From: Mesopusillimonas faecipullorum
GTDB taxonomy: Bacteria > Pseudomonadota > Gammaproteobacteria > Burkholderiales > Burkholderiaceae_B
NCBI RefSeq assembly: GCF_020539505.1
Contig: NZ_JACDXW010000005.1
Coordinates: 124,001-188,000 of the forward strand
DNA: 64,000 nt
Reading direction: 5' to 3'
Shown: positions 35,501 through 44,888 of the stretch, one piece after another
Layout of the letters: every line of letters begins with the position of its first letter
Position numbering within the stretch: position 1 is the first letter of the stretch
The notes under the pieces: model-generated
Database searches by the model: none
What the model saw: only the letters and a program-made list of their open reading frames with translations
What the model was told of the DNA's origin: nothing
Position numbers and translations under genes: made by a program

Positions 35501-37003
35501 ATGGCATTTTTTTTCCCGGACCAAGACGGCCTGAAACGCGTCGCGCAAGACTTGGGTATAGACCTGCCCGAAGCAGAAGTCGGCAGCTATCACGAGTTTC
35601 TTAGCGCTGTCACGCCCGCCCTGCGCATGATCGAACAGCTACCTGACCTGCACCCCGGGGTGAAGTATCCGCGCACGCCTGGCTACCGTCCGGACCCTGC
35701 CGACAACGCTTTCAACTCTTGGTACTACAAGACCAGCATCAAAGGCGCGCCACAAGGCAAACTGGCAGGCAAGCAAATCGCAGTCAAAGACAATGTGTTC
35801 GTTGCCGGCGTGCCGCTGACCAATGGCGCCTCGATACTGGACGGCTTCGTGCCTGACACCGATGCCACCATCGTCACCCGCATGCTTGACGAAGGGGCCG
35901 AAATCACCGGCAAGGCGGTTGCCGAATACCTGTGCTTCTCTACCAGCAGCGCCACCGCTTCTACAGGCGTCATCGAGAACCCGCGGGCCCCCGGCCATAC
36001 CACCGGTGGCTCCAGCAACGGCAGCGCAGCCTTGGTGGCCGCACACGAGGTAGACATGTCCATAGGCGCCGATCAGGCGGGATCTATCCGCATGCCGGCG
36101 TCTTTTTGCGGCATCGTCGGCCATAAACCCACCTACGGCCTGGTGCCTTACACCGGCGTACTGGGCATAGAGTACAGCCTGGACCACGTCGGCCCCATGG
36201 CCGATACCGTGCACGAATGCGCCTTGCTGTTAGAGGTCATCGCCGGTGACGACGGCATAGACGGGCGCCAGAAAGGAGTACGTACCCAGGCGTATACCGA
36301 AGGCCTGGATCAAGGCGTGCGCGGCATGCGCATCGCCGTTGTCAAGGAAGGCTTCGGGCGTCCCGAGTCGGAAGAAGGCGTCGATGCCTCGGTGCGCGCC
36401 GCAGCCAAGCGTCTGCAAGACCAAGGGGCCATCGTGGAAGAAATTTCCATCCCCTGGCACAACATAGGCTCGGCCTTGTGGCTGCCCATTTGTATCGAAG
36501 GTTCGTACCACAACCTGATGCATTCGCACGCCATGGGCTTTTACGGTGTAAACGGCGCTTATTCCCTGCCCTTCATGCGAGCCATGGCCGGCTGGGAGCG
36601 CCACGTGGACGAATTGCCCCCGACCATAAAGGGCGTGCTGATGACGGGCGAGATTTTCTCGCGCCATGGCGGGTATCTGTACGCCAAGGCTCGCAATATG
36701 GTGCGGCGTTTACGTGCCGAATATGACGCTTGGCTGGCTCAGTACGATGTATTGCTGATGCCCACCACGCCCATGACCGCCACGCGCCTGCTGCCCGATG
36801 ACGCCTCGCCTGCCGAAGTACTGAAAGCCAGCTGGGGCCCTATCAACAATACCTGCCCCTTCGACATCTCTGGCCACCCGGCTATTTCGGTATGCTGCGG
36901 TACGTCGGAAGACAAGCCGGTAGGCCTGATGCTGGTAGGCCGACATTTTGAAGACGCCACTTTGTTCAGAGTGGCTCAGGCGGCACACCAGAAGCTGGAT
37001 TGA
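35501..37003 (+). CDS. Amidase, amidase-signature family
   Basis: 500 residues from the ATG at 35501, 8 bases after AAGGAG (a GTG at 35492 overlaps the ribosome site). The Ser-cisSer-Lys triad is visible: Lys96 in IAVKDNVF, the serine pair in TGGSSNGSAA (171-172) and Ser195 in DQAGSIRMPASFCG. Such enzymes hydrolyse carboxamides to acid and ammonia. The length and GADQAGSIR motif resemble aliphatic/aromatic amide hydrolases rather than the GatA tRNA amidotransferase. It is convergent with the leftward catabolic operon and may supply an acid substrate to it; that is inference. Confidence 0.88.
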   Translation: MAFFFPDQDGLKRVAQDLGIDLPEAEVGSYHEFLSAVTPALRMIEQLPDLHPGVKYPRTPGYRPDPADNAFNSWYYKTSIKGAPQGKLAGKQIAVKDNVFVAGVPLTNGASILDGFVPDTDATIVTRMLDEGAEITGKAVAEYLCFSTSSATASTGVIENPRAPGHTTGGSSNGSAALVAAHEVDMSIGADQAGSIRMPASFCGIVGHKPTYGLVPYTGVLGIEYSLDHVGPMADTVHECALLLEVIAGDDGIDGRQKGVRTQAYTEGLDQGVRGMRIAVVKEGFGRPESEEGVDASVRAAAKRLQDQGAIVEEISIPWHNIGSALWLPICIEGSYHNLMHSHAMGFYGVNGAYSLPFMRAMAGWERHVDELPPTIKGVLMTGEIFSRHGGYLYAKARNMVRRLRAEYDAWLAQYDVLLMPTTPMTATRLLPDDASPAEVLKASWGPINNTCPFDISGHPAISVCCGTSEDKPVGLMLVGRHFEDATLFRVAQAAHQKLD

Positions 37004-37032
37004 AAAAAGGGGGCTTGATGCCCCCTTTGAAT

Positions 37033-37935
37033 TCAACGCAGTTTGTCGGTAAACGACGGCCAGTCGAAATCCTCGCCATGAGGATACGGCAGGCCGTGCT
37101 CTGCCATGGCGTCTACGAAGGCATCTTGCAAGCGTGCAGTGGCCTCCGCCATGCGCGGCTCTATCCCCACGTCCTGCAAGGTTTCCATCACCTCGCGCAT
37201 TTCAGCTGCACGCCGCCGGCCATGCTCGGCCACTCGGCTGATCAGGTAGTGAGGCTGCGCCTCTAGCCAACCCATAGAGGGGAAGGTTTCATTCAGCGAC
37301 GCCAATACGGCTTGCTCGGCACCATAACGACGCGCCGCCGTCAGGCATTCCACCGTCAGCGCTTCTATGCCTTTGATCATCACGCTTCGGCACATCTTGA
37401 TGGCCGAAGCCACGCCGGTTTCGGTGGAAACCGCCTTGGTGCGCAGACCCAAGGCATTCAGCGCGGTGGACAAAGCTTGGGCCTGTTCGCCGCCCAGCAA
37501 CATGGGTACCTTGATGCCGTAGGGGGGCACCGGGGCCATGACAGCCGATTCCACGTAATGCCCTTGGGCGCCGGCAATGGCATCGCGGTCTTTGCACTTG
37601 GTGCTCGGCGACACCGAATTGATGTCCATGAAAAACTGCCCGGGCCGCAGATGCTCGGCCACGGCGATGGCGGCATCGGTAGCCGAGCTTGCCGTGACCG
37701 CAGACACGACCAGGTCGACATCGGCGATGGCGTCCGCCAGGGTTTCACACATCTGTGCGTCGCAAGCCTGCGCCCGGCTGCGCATCTCGCTCGCCAAAGC
37801 GGCGTCGACCATCTTGATGTCGTAAGCCTTGACCTTAAGGCCTGCCTGGGCAAAGCCCTGGGCCAGCAAGGCGCCCGCCTCGCCCAGCCCTACCAGCGCA
37901 ACGCTGGCTAACTGAACGCTTAGTGTTTGGCTCAT
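37033..37935 (-). CDS. NAD(P)-binding dehydrogenase with DUF1932 domain
   Basis: 300 residues, related to 3-hydroxyisobutyrate/6-phosphogluconate dehydrogenases. The Rossmann motif is ALVGLGEAG (13-21), FFMDINSVSPSTK replaces the usual substrate-binding signature, and the C-terminal half is the DUF1932 helical domain with IKMCRSVMIKGIEAL, containing the catalytic-type lysine. The substrate is unknown. It is last in the leftward operon containing a tautomerase of the oxalomesaconate family, so it may act on a related keto or hydroxy acid. Overlaps and gaps in the operon are small (6 bases to the next gene). Confidence 0.82.
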   Translation of the reverse strand: MSQTLSVQLASVALVGLGEAGALLAQGFAQAGLKVKAYDIKMVDAALASEMRSRAQACDAQMCETLADAIADVDLVVSAVTASSATDAAIAVAEHLRPGQFFMDINSVSPSTKCKDRDAIAGAQGHYVESAVMAPVPPYGIKVPMLLGGEQAQALSTALNALGLRTKAVSTETGVASAIKMCRSVMIKGIEALTVECLTAARRYGAEQAVLASLNETFPSMGWLEAQPHYLISRVAEHGRRRAAEMREVMETLQDVGIEPRMAEATARLQDAFVDAMAEHGLPYPHGEDFDWPSFTDKLR

Positions 37936-37941
37936 ACCGAT

Positions 37942-38382
37942 TTATTCCTGATACATCACGAAAGAAGATTGCCGCTTTTCGATGCGCCACCCTTCGGGCG
38001 TCAAGACCATGTCATCGCTGTATTCGCCCAGCACCTGCCGCGCATCGGCCTTGCGGCCAAAGGCTTCTACCGTTTGGCTGGTCGTGGTGCTCCAGAGCAA
38101 TACGCTGGTCACCACTTGTACCTTGCCCTCGCCCTGCTGCGTCATGACCGACTGCCCCAGCATGTGGCGGGTCATACGCTCTGCGGGACGCGAACGATAG
38201 CTTTCCACAATGGCAGTCTGCCCCGTCAGAGGGGCTCCGCCAGGTCGTGTCAGCTGACCATTCTGCGTGAAGAGTTCGGCATAGGCCTCGAAGTTTCTGT
38301 GGTCAGTAAGGTGCGCCGAATGCTCGACAATTTGTCTGCAAGCCGCGTAGGTCTGCGCATCTGGCAAACGAGGTAAGCTCAT
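37942..38382 (-). CDS. SnoaL/NTF2-like protein
   Basis: 146 residues of the SnoaL-like/NTF2 fold: helix IVEHSAHLTDHRNFEAYAEL, then FTQNGQL, a middle RMTRHMLGQ and terminal beta strands WRIEKRQSSFVMY. Members of this fold include small dehydratases, isomerases and beta subunits of ring-hydroxylating oxygenases, and the sequence recalls the latter without the larger subunit being present. It is encoded between the hydrolase and DUF1932 dehydrogenase. Function not assignable. Confidence 0.72.
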   Translation of the reverse strand: MSLPRLPDAQTYAACRQIVEHSAHLTDHRNFEAYAELFTQNGQLTRPGGAPLTGQTAIVESYRSRPAERMTRHMLGQSVMTQQGEGKVQVVTSVLLWSTTTSQTVEAFGRKADARQVLGEYSDDMVLTPEGWRIEKRQSSFVMYQE

Positions 38383-38396
38383 GAAAGACTCCTTGC

Positions 38397-39125
38397 TTAA
38401 CGAACCGGCGTGTCTAGCCAGGCATTCAGCAGGGCTGTCACTTCAGTGGGTTTTTCCATGGTAGACATGTGCCCGCAATCTTTGATGCCTTCGATTCTGG
38501 ACCATTGCGCAGGCACCATCTGGCTCATGACTTCGTGGCGTGCGTAGGGGCTCCAGGCGTCGTCGTGGCCGCAAATCAGCCAAGTGGGGCAGTTGATGCC
38601 GCGCAGCACTGGCTCGGCATCGGGGCGTGCCAGCAAAGCCTTGATCTGCGCTTCGAACTGCGCCGGCGTGCGCCGCTCTATCATGTCCAGAATAGCCTCG
38701 AACAGCGGCGTCTGAAGCTGGCTGGGGTGCACCATGCCCGGCGCCCACAGCTTGCCCATCTCGCGCATGCCTGAGTTGCGGGCGCGTTCAAGCAAGGCAT
38801 AGCGTTTGGATTTCTCTTGTTCGCCTGCCTCGCCGCCGGCAAAGGGCTCGTAGCCGGTATCCAGCAAAGCCAAACGGCGCACCCGCTGAGGGGCCTGGCG
38901 CACGACTTCAAGCGCCACTCGCCCGCCCATGGAATGACCGGCCAGGTTGAAGACTTCGGTAGGCGCGGTTTGCAATACATGGCTTGCCATGGCGGAAATG
39001 CTGTCTAGCATGCCGTAATCGGGGATCACACTTTGGGCGCGATGCGCCAAACCGGAAACTTGATCAGGCCAAACGGCTTCGTCGCACAACAAACCCGGCA
39101 ACAGCAGCAGGGTTTCCTTGCTCAT
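38397..39125 (-). CDS. Alpha/beta hydrolase
   Basis: About 242 residues from the ATG at 39125. The fold is clear: LLLLPGLLCDEAVWPDQ (oxyanion region), nucleophile Ser65 in LAGHSMGG, a probable acid in ICGHDDAWSP and the catalytic His in DCGHMSTME. It could be an ester, lactone or C-C hydrolase of a ring-cleavage product. The start overlaps the tautomerase stop as ATGA, so the two are translationally coupled and probably act in the same pathway. Confidence 0.85.
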   Translation of the reverse strand: MSKETLLLLPGLLCDEAVWPDQVSGLAHRAQSVIPDYGMLDSISAMASHVLQTAPTEVFNLAGHSMGGRVALEVVRQAPQRVRRLALLDTGYEPFAGGEAGEQEKSKRYALLERARNSGMREMGKLWAPGMVHPSQLQTPLFEAILDMIERRTPAQFEAQIKALLARPDAEPVLRGINCPTWLICGHDDAWSPYARHEVMSQMVPAQWSRIEGIKDCGHMSTMEKPTEVTALLNAWLDTPVR

Positions 39126-40213
39126 GCTTCGTCCTCCGGCCATACCGCACCGGGCACATGCACTCGGCCATCCATCAACCAGCGTGCCGTGCGGATCAGC
39201 GCTGCGGTGTCTACCGATTTACCATCTTCGCTGAGGCGAATCTGCACCCCCATGGAACCAGTGGGATGCTCGATATCCAGATTGAGCAAGGAGCCCTTGC
39301 CCAACACCGCCAGGCCATCGCAAACCGTGCCTGGCAGCGCCGCAGCGGTGGCAACGCTAACAGCGCCCAACACGCCTATGGAAGCATGGCAACGGTGCGG
39401 AATGAAAGTACGCGTGGCGATGGCTCCGCCCTCGCGGGGTTCGGCCACCAAGCACATTTTGGGCACCGTGCGCGAGCTTACGTCGCCAAGGTTCATCAAA
39501 GGCCCGACCTTAAGGCGTATGGCTTCGATGCGCGCTTTGAGCTCTTCGTCGGCATCCAGTTCGGCCCGTGTTTCGTAACCCGTGCGCCCCATGTCGGCGG
39601 CGCGCATCAATACCAGCGGCATGCCGTTGTCTATGCAGGTGACTTCAACGCCGTTGATCTCGTCGCGCAGATTACCGGTAGGCAGCAAGGCGCCGCATGA
39701 GGAACCCGCCGTATCGCGGAATTCTAGGGGAATGGCGGCGGCAGTACCTGGTACGCCGTCTATGGCTTGCTCGCCGTCGTAACGCACACGGCCCTTAGGC
39801 GTCTGGACAGACGCTACCGCAATCTGGCCGGTATTGACCATGTGGATGGCCACGGTGGTTTCACCGTCTTGCGAGGCGACCAGGCCGGTTTCAATGGCGA
39901 AAGGGCCGACGCCTGCCAGCATATTGCCGCAATTTTGGCCGTAATCGACACGCGCCTCGTTGACTACAACCTGGGCAAACAGGTAATCGACATCGGCATC
40001 GGGCCGGGTGGGTGCCGAAACGATGGCCACTTTGCTGGTCAAGGGGTCGGCGCCCCCCAGGCCGTCTATTTGACGCACATCGGGCGAACCCATGGCGGCC
40101 AGCAAAACGCGGTCGCGCAGTGCGGGATCCGTAGGAAGATCGGTGGCGTGGAAAAACAGCCCTTTGGAGGTACCGCCACGCATTTGAACGACAGGAATGG
40201 GTCTTTGCATCAT
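39122..40213 (-). CDS. PrpF/GalD family, 4-oxalomesaconate tautomerase-like
   Basis: About 363 residues from ATG codons at 40213/40210; a TTG five codons earlier is possible. It matches the PrpF family of diaminopimelate-epimerase-like isomerases: MRGGTSKGLFF near the N-terminus, GGADPLTSKVAI, YGQNCGNMLAGVGPFAIE with the key cysteine, and HRCHASIGVLGAV later. GalD of Pseudomonas putida (361 residues) isomerises 4-oxalomesaconate in gallate breakdown, and LigU acts in protocatechuate 4,5-cleavage. The other enzymes of those pathways are not in the window, so the substrate here is open. Confidence 0.82.
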   Translation of the reverse strand: MMQRPIPVVQMRGGTSKGLFFHATDLPTDPALRDRVLLAAMGSPDVRQIDGLGGADPLTSKVAIVSAPTRPDADVDYLFAQVVVNEARVDYGQNCGNMLAGVGPFAIETGLVASQDGETTVAIHMVNTGQIAVASVQTPKGRVRYDGEQAIDGVPGTAAAIPLEFRDTAGSSCGALLPTGNLRDEINGVEVTCIDNGMPLVLMRAADMGRTGYETRAELDADEELKARIEAIRLKVGPLMNLGDVSSRTVPKMCLVAEPREGGAIATRTFIPHRCHASIGVLGAVSVATAAALPGTVCDGLAVLGKGSLLNLDIEHPTGSMGVQIRLSEDGKSVDTAALIRTARWLMDGRVHVPGAVWPEDEA

Positions 40214-40273
40214 GTCAGGCTCATACAAATGCCCCCACCAGGATACGCGGGGGCGACTCTAGGCATCATCTTA

Positions 40274-40981
40274 TCAGGCCAGATCCAGGCCAATCAGCTG
40301 CGCCAACCTGGCTGGATCATTCAGCAGGTCTTGGCTCACGCCCTGCCAACTGATGTGGCCGCGATCGAGAACTATCGTGTTCTCGGTAAGTTCCAGCGCC
40401 AACTCGGCATGTTGCTCGACCAGCACAATGCCCATGTCACTGGATTGACGCAGACGGTTGAAAGCCTCAACCAGCATATCAACGATAACGGGCGCCAAAC
40501 CCTCGAAGGGCTCATCCAGCAGCAAAACCTTGGGGTTACCGATGAGCGCACGGCCTATGGCCAGCATTTGCTGTTCGCCCCCCGACAACTGATTACCCAT
40601 ATTGCGGTGGCGTTGCTTAAGGCGAGGAAACAGCTCGTACACGGCTTCCAGCGTCCAGGTACCCGGTGCAACCGCCACCTTGAGGTTTTCTTCGACGCTG
40701 AGTGAAGGAAAGATTTCGCGCTCTTGCGGCACCAAGCCCAAGCCAGCGGTAGCGCGCTTATGGCTGGGCATTTTTTCTACGCCCTTGCCTTGGTAAACAA
40801 TGCTGCCTGAATGCAGCGTCGTCAAACCCAACACGGTATTCAACAGCGTAGACTTGCCCACACCGTTGCGCCCCAGCACGCTGATCGCCTGACCAGCTTT
40901 GAGCGCCAGACTGACGCCCTCCAGCACTACCGTTTCGCCGTAGCCGGCACGTACATCCTTAAGCTCAAGCAGCATGCTCAT
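40274..40981 (-). CDS. Branched-chain/aromatic acid ABC importer ATPase, LivF-like
   Basis: 235 residues from the ATG at 40981; the frame extends upstream inside livG. Walker A is LGRNGVGKST, the ABC signature LSGGEQQ, Walker B KVLLLDEPFEGL. It is the second nucleotide-binding subunit of a high-affinity HAAT-type importer. The start overlaps the livG stop by 17 bases. The partner genes livG, livM, livH and two binding proteins are immediately upstream. Confidence 0.92.
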   Translation of the reverse strand: MSMLLELKDVRAGYGETVVLEGVSLALKAGQAISVLGRNGVGKSTLLNTVLGLTTLHSGSIVYQGKGVEKMPSHKRATAGLGLVPQEREIFPSLSVEENLKVAVAPGTWTLEAVYELFPRLKQRHRNMGNQLSGGEQQMLAIGRALIGNPKVLLLDEPFEGLAPVIVDMLVEAFNRLRQSSDMGIVLVEQHAELALELTENTIVLDRGHISWQGVSQDLLNDPARLAQLIGLDLA

Positions 40982-41723
40982 GGCGCTCTCCGAGGTAAAC
41001 AGCCCTGACGCGCGGGTCGGTACGCACCGCCTGCACGTCGTCTTCGACGAGCACGGCGCCTTCAACCAGCACCGTGATGCGCTTGGCAAAGCGGAACACC
41101 AGGTCCATATCGTGTTCGATGACCAGCGTGGCCACCTCGGCGGGCAAGCGCTCAAGCAAGTCGAACAAACGACTGCCTTCGGTACTAGGCACACCCGCAA
41201 CAGGCTCGTCCAGCAGCAGCACGCGTGGCTTAAGCGCCAAGGCCAGGGCGATTTCTATCATGCGTCGCTGACCATAGGCCAGCTCGACAATGTTTCTATG
41301 CGCCAAATCGAGCAGACTGAGGCTTTCCAGCAAGACGGCGGCTTCGTCCATCAAAGCGCTGTCGTGCGTGATGTCGCGCATCAGGTAGCCATCCATGCCT
41401 TCGCGCGCCTGCAATGCCAAGCCTATGTTTTCGGCAACCGTTAGGTTGTTGAACAGAGAGTTGATCTGGAAGGTACGAGCCAGGCCCAGCTTGACGCGCT
41501 TTTCGGGGCTTAGACCGGTAACGTCTTGGCCACCCAGCAACACTTTGCCGGCGGAAGGTTTGAGCAGGCCGGTGATTTGATGCACCAGCGTGCTTTTGCC
41601 CGCGCCATTGGGGCCGATCAGGGCATGGCGCGCGCCGGGGTGCAGCGACAAATTGACGTTTTGCGTGACCTTGAGCTGGCCAAACTGCTTGCTTAGCCCT
41701 TGCAATTCAAGAACGGGATTCAT
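40965..41723 (-). CDS. ABC importer ATPase, LivG-like
   Basis: 252 residues. Walker A IGPNGAGKSTLV, Walker B RVLLLDEPVAGV and an H-loop VIEHDMDLVF are clear. The signature position reads AYGQRRMIEIALAL instead of LSGGQ, a common deviation in LivG proteins of this importer class. It overlaps livM by 4 bases (ATGA) upstream and livF downstream. Works with LivF at the cytoplasmic face. Confidence 0.92.
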   Translation of the reverse strand: MNPVLELQGLSKQFGQLKVTQNVNLSLHPGARHALIGPNGAGKSTLVHQITGLLKPSAGKVLLGGQDVTGLSPEKRVKLGLARTFQINSLFNNLTVAENIGLALQAREGMDGYLMRDITHDSALMDEAAVLLESLSLLDLAHRNIVELAYGQRRMIEIALALALKPRVLLLDEPVAGVPSTEGSRLFDLLERLPAEVATLVIEHDMDLVFRFAKRITVLVEGAVLVEDDVQAVRTDPRVRAVYLGERHEHAA

Positions 41724-42706
41724 GACGACCTCCGTTTACGGCCCAGGTTAACCAGCCAGCCCGACACCCCCTGAGGCGCGTAACGCACGACCAGAATCAG
41801 CACGACACCTAATACTGCCAACCAGTTAGTGGGGTCGACAGCCGCGGCGCGGTCTGACAACACCACGAAAATGATGGCACCCAGGAAAGCGCCGTACAAA
41901 CGACCCAAGCCGCCCAATGCCAGCATGACGACAACGTTGGCCGACATCATGAACATCAGGGTGTCGAGCCCGACGATGCGGTTGATCTGCGCCGACAAGG
42001 CACCGGCTACGCCGGCTACAGCAGCCGAGAGGGTATACAGCAGCCACAGGCGGCGCTCGACAGGCACGCCCAGCATACGCATGCGCACGCGGTTCTCGCG
42101 GATACCCTGAGCCGTCAGCCCTATGGCCGAGTTGACCAAGCGCTTGAGCAGCGCATAGATGACAAGTAGCACAACACAGCTGTAAACAAAGGCCGTTTTG
42201 CCATAGATGTCAAAGTTGAACATACCCAGAACAGGCGAAATGTCGTAGCCCGTCAGGCCGTCATCACCATTGGTGACGGACTTCATCACGTTAGCCAGTT
42301 CGTACAACAGGGTAGCAACGGCCAGCGTGAGCATCAGTTGGGTAAGCCCATGGGTACGCAAGATGGCAAAACCTGAAAGCAGGCCCACCAGGGCTGCCAC
42401 GGCCGCCCCCACCAGCAAACCGCTGATGGGCTCGGACGACACGTGCAGTGCGTACAATGCTGCAGCGTAGGCACCCGTGCCAAAGAAGGCAGCATGCCCC
42501 AGGGTTTCAATACCGCCATACCCCTGGGCTAAATCCAGGGAAAGGGCAAAGATGATCATAAGTACCACCATGGCAGCCAGGGCCAGGTAGTACTCACCGA
42601 AGAAGAACGTCAGAACAGCCGCAGCCAACAGCGCGGCGTCCAACCAGGTGTAGCGTTGGCGCCCAAAGCCTTGGGCGACGCGGTTGCTTGGTGTTTGTTG
42701 GGTCAT
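41720..42706 (-). CDS. ABC importer permease, LivM-like
   Basis: 328 residues from the ATG at 42706, preceded by AAGGA; about 10 membrane helices. The signature GYGGIETLGHAAFFGTGAYAA near residues 60-85 and GLTAQGIRENRVRMRMLG in the cytoplasmic loop facing the ATPases are typical of LivM. The start is 14 bases after livH. Confidence 0.92.
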   Translation of the reverse strand: MTQQTPSNRVAQGFGRQRYTWLDAALLAAAVLTFFFGEYYLALAAMVVLMIIFALSLDLAQGYGGIETLGHAAFFGTGAYAAALYALHVSSEPISGLLVGAAVAALVGLLSGFAILRTHGLTQLMLTLAVATLLYELANVMKSVTNGDDGLTGYDISPVLGMFNFDIYGKTAFVYSCVVLLVIYALLKRLVNSAIGLTAQGIRENRVRMRMLGVPVERRLWLLYTLSAAVAGVAGALSAQINRIVGLDTLMFMMSANVVVMLALGGLGRLYGAFLGAIIFVVLSDRAAAVDPTNWLAVLGVVLILVVRYAPQGVSGWLVNLGRKRRSS

Positions 42707-42720
42707 ATACAGTCCTTGCC

Positions 42721-43596
42721 TCAACCTGCGTGCCCGACCAGGCCGCGTGGCCGTGCCAGCAAAATCGCCAATACCGCCAGATAGATGATGAAGCCGCCAA
42801 GAGCGGGTACGTAGTAACGCCCAAGGGTGTCGATCAAGCCCAACAGCAAGGCCGAATACAACGAACCTTTAAGGCTGCCAACGCCCCCCACCGCCACCAC
42901 GATGAGCACAAGCACCAAGTACTTGAGACCGTAGTAAGGCTCGAGCGGCAGCATCTGCGTGCCAACCGCACCACCCAGCGCGGCCAGACCGCAGCCAATG
43001 GCAAAGGTGACCGAAAAAACAAGGGGCACATTGATGCCCACACAACGGGCCATGCGCGGATTGTCTACGGCGGCGCGCAGTTTGGCACCAAAGGTGGTGA
43101 ACTCTAGAATGAGCCACAGCGCACCGGCCACGACCACGCTAAGCACGAGTACAAACACGCGGTAAACCGAAACATTGATGCTACCCAGCGACATTTGGCC
43201 GGTCAGTATCTCGGGCAAAGACAGGCTTTGTATCTGTGGGCCGGCCAGGTTCTTGACCACAGCCGTCAACACAAAGGCCATGCCTATGGTGATCAACAGT
43301 TGGCCCAGCGGATTGGCCTGATACACCCATTGATACAGAGTGCGTTCCAGTACCAGGCTGACAGCCATAGTAGCCAACACGCCCAGCGGCAATGCGACAA
43401 AGTAGTGAAGGTCGCCCGCCTGCATGCACCACAGGGCGAAGTAACCGCCCATCATGGCGAAAGCCGAGTGCATGAGGTTGACGACACGCATGACACCCAG
43501 TGTGATGGTCAGGCCTACGGAGATGAGAAACAGCATCATTCCGTAGGAGATCCCATCTACCGTCAGCGTCAGAAAGGTAGAAAAAGCATTGGGCAT
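42721..43596 (-). CDS. ABC importer permease, LivH-like
   Basis: 291 residues with about 8 membrane helices. LivH signatures: DGISYGMMLFLISVGLTITLG, MRVVNLMHSAFAMMGGY and the ATPase-contact loop AAVDNPRMARCVGIN, with GALGGVGSLKGS-like VVAVGGVGSLKGSLYSAL toward the C-terminus. It is 20 bases downstream of the second binding-protein gene. Confidence 0.92.
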   Translation of the reverse strand: MPNAFSTFLTLTVDGISYGMMLFLISVGLTITLGVMRVVNLMHSAFAMMGGYFALWCMQAGDLHYFVALPLGVLATMAVSLVLERTLYQWVYQANPLGQLLITIGMAFVLTAVVKNLAGPQIQSLSLPEILTGQMSLGSINVSVYRVFVLVLSVVVAGALWLILEFTTFGAKLRAAVDNPRMARCVGINVPLVFSVTFAIGCGLAALGGAVGTQMLPLEPYYGLKYLVLVLIVVAVGGVGSLKGSLYSALLLGLIDTLGRYYVPALGGFIIYLAVLAILLARPRGLVGHAG

Positions 43597-43616
43597 GAAA
43601 CAGCGCCTTGTTAGAC

Positions 43617-44816
43617 TTACTTGGCGGCTTCACGGACGTGCCAAGGCTCTGGCACGGCTTCGAAGGTGAAGAAAGGCACATTGCCGAGCTTACCGTCTAC
43701 GTTCTCGATACGGCGCATGTAAACGTTTTGCACGATTTCACGCGTGTCAGCATCGATTTTGACGGGGCCGCGTGGGCTTTCCCAGGCAAAGCCCTTTATG
43801 GCTTCGATCGCTTTGTCGCCGTCTTTTTTACCGTCGGTGGCTTCAACCATACGAGCGATCATGTGCATGCCGTCGTACACAGCCAACGAAGCCAGACTGG
43901 GGATGGCATCGGCGCCAAACTTGGCCTTGTAGCGCTCGACAAAAGCCTTGTTGGCGGGCGTGTCGAGATACGGTGTGTAGTGTTGAGCCGTGATCATGCC
44001 AACTGCGCCGTCACCAATAGCAGGCAGGTCGGATTCCATGGTTTCGTTAGTAGCCATGAGGGAAATGCCTTGTTTATGTAGGCCGCGCTCGTAGAAAGCC
44101 TTGATCAGGCCTGCAGACATGGGGCCCACGGGCATAAACATGAACACGTGCTTGGCGCCGGAATCGTTGACGCGCTGCAAATAGGTAGAGAAGTCGGTGG
44201 TACCCAGCGGCACACGGATTTCGTCGACGATACGGCCACCGGCACCTTCAAAACCTACCGTGTAAGCCTGAATGGCGTCGTGACCAGGTGCGAAGTCGGC
44301 GGCAACAATGACAGCTTCACGTGCCCCCTGATCGTAGGCCCATTGCGTCAGGGGAATATTAAGCTGCCACTGGGTGAAACCCATACGCACGAAGTACGGG
44401 GATTTATCGGTCACGCTGGAGGTGCCGGTGTTACCCATAAGGTAAGGCGTTTTGGTTTGATTGACGATGTCGGCTGTTCCCATGATGGTGGGCGTGAACG
44501 CACCGCCAAGCAGGTACTGCACCTTGTCGCGCACGACCAGCTCTTGTGCCAGCTGACGCGAACGCGCGGGGCTGGTGCCACCTTCGTCACGCTTCACAAC
44601 AGCCAGTGTGTGATTACCCACTTTGCCACCGGTTTCGTCCATGAAGAGCTCGACGCCGCGGTCGTACTCTTGGCCCCACCAGGCGTAGGTGCCTGAGTAC
44701 TGGCTAAGCAGGCCGACCTTGACTTCGTCGGCATGGGCGCTGACGCTGCTCATCAAGCCTGCGACCAGCAATGTTCCAGCATAGGTGGCCTTACGGCCTA
44801 TTTTTGTCAATTTCAT
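43617..44816 (-). CDS. ABC substrate-binding protein, LivK-like (copy B)
   Basis: About 399 residues from the ATG at 44816 (an in-frame ATG four codons upstream is possible). The signal peptide ends SSVSAHA. The mature part is a type I periplasmic-binding fold beginning VKVGLLSQYSGTY. By eye it is about 70% identical to the protein encoded just upstream, so the two arose by tandem duplication. It lies directly upstream of livH and probably feeds this permease. Ligand unknown; aromatic or small organic acids are usual for this class. Confidence 0.9.
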   Translation of the reverse strand: MKLTKIGRKATYAGTLLVAGLMSSVSAHADEVKVGLLSQYSGTYAWWGQEYDRGVELFMDETGGKVGNHTLAVVKRDEGGTSPARSRQLAQELVVRDKVQYLLGGAFTPTIMGTADIVNQTKTPYLMGNTGTSSVTDKSPYFVRMGFTQWQLNIPLTQWAYDQGAREAVIVAADFAPGHDAIQAYTVGFEGAGGRIVDEIRVPLGTTDFSTYLQRVNDSGAKHVFMFMPVGPMSAGLIKAFYERGLHKQGISLMATNETMESDLPAIGDGAVGMITAQHYTPYLDTPANKAFVERYKAKFGADAIPSLASLAVYDGMHMIARMVEATDGKKDGDKAIEAIKGFAWESPRGPVKIDADTREIVQNVYMRRIENVDGKLGNVPFFTFEAVPEPWHVREAAK

Positions 44817-44888
44817 TGATATGCTCATTTAATTCACATATATGCTTGTAAGTTATGCCAACCCTCGTGTTGAGGGCTGGTGGGCTTT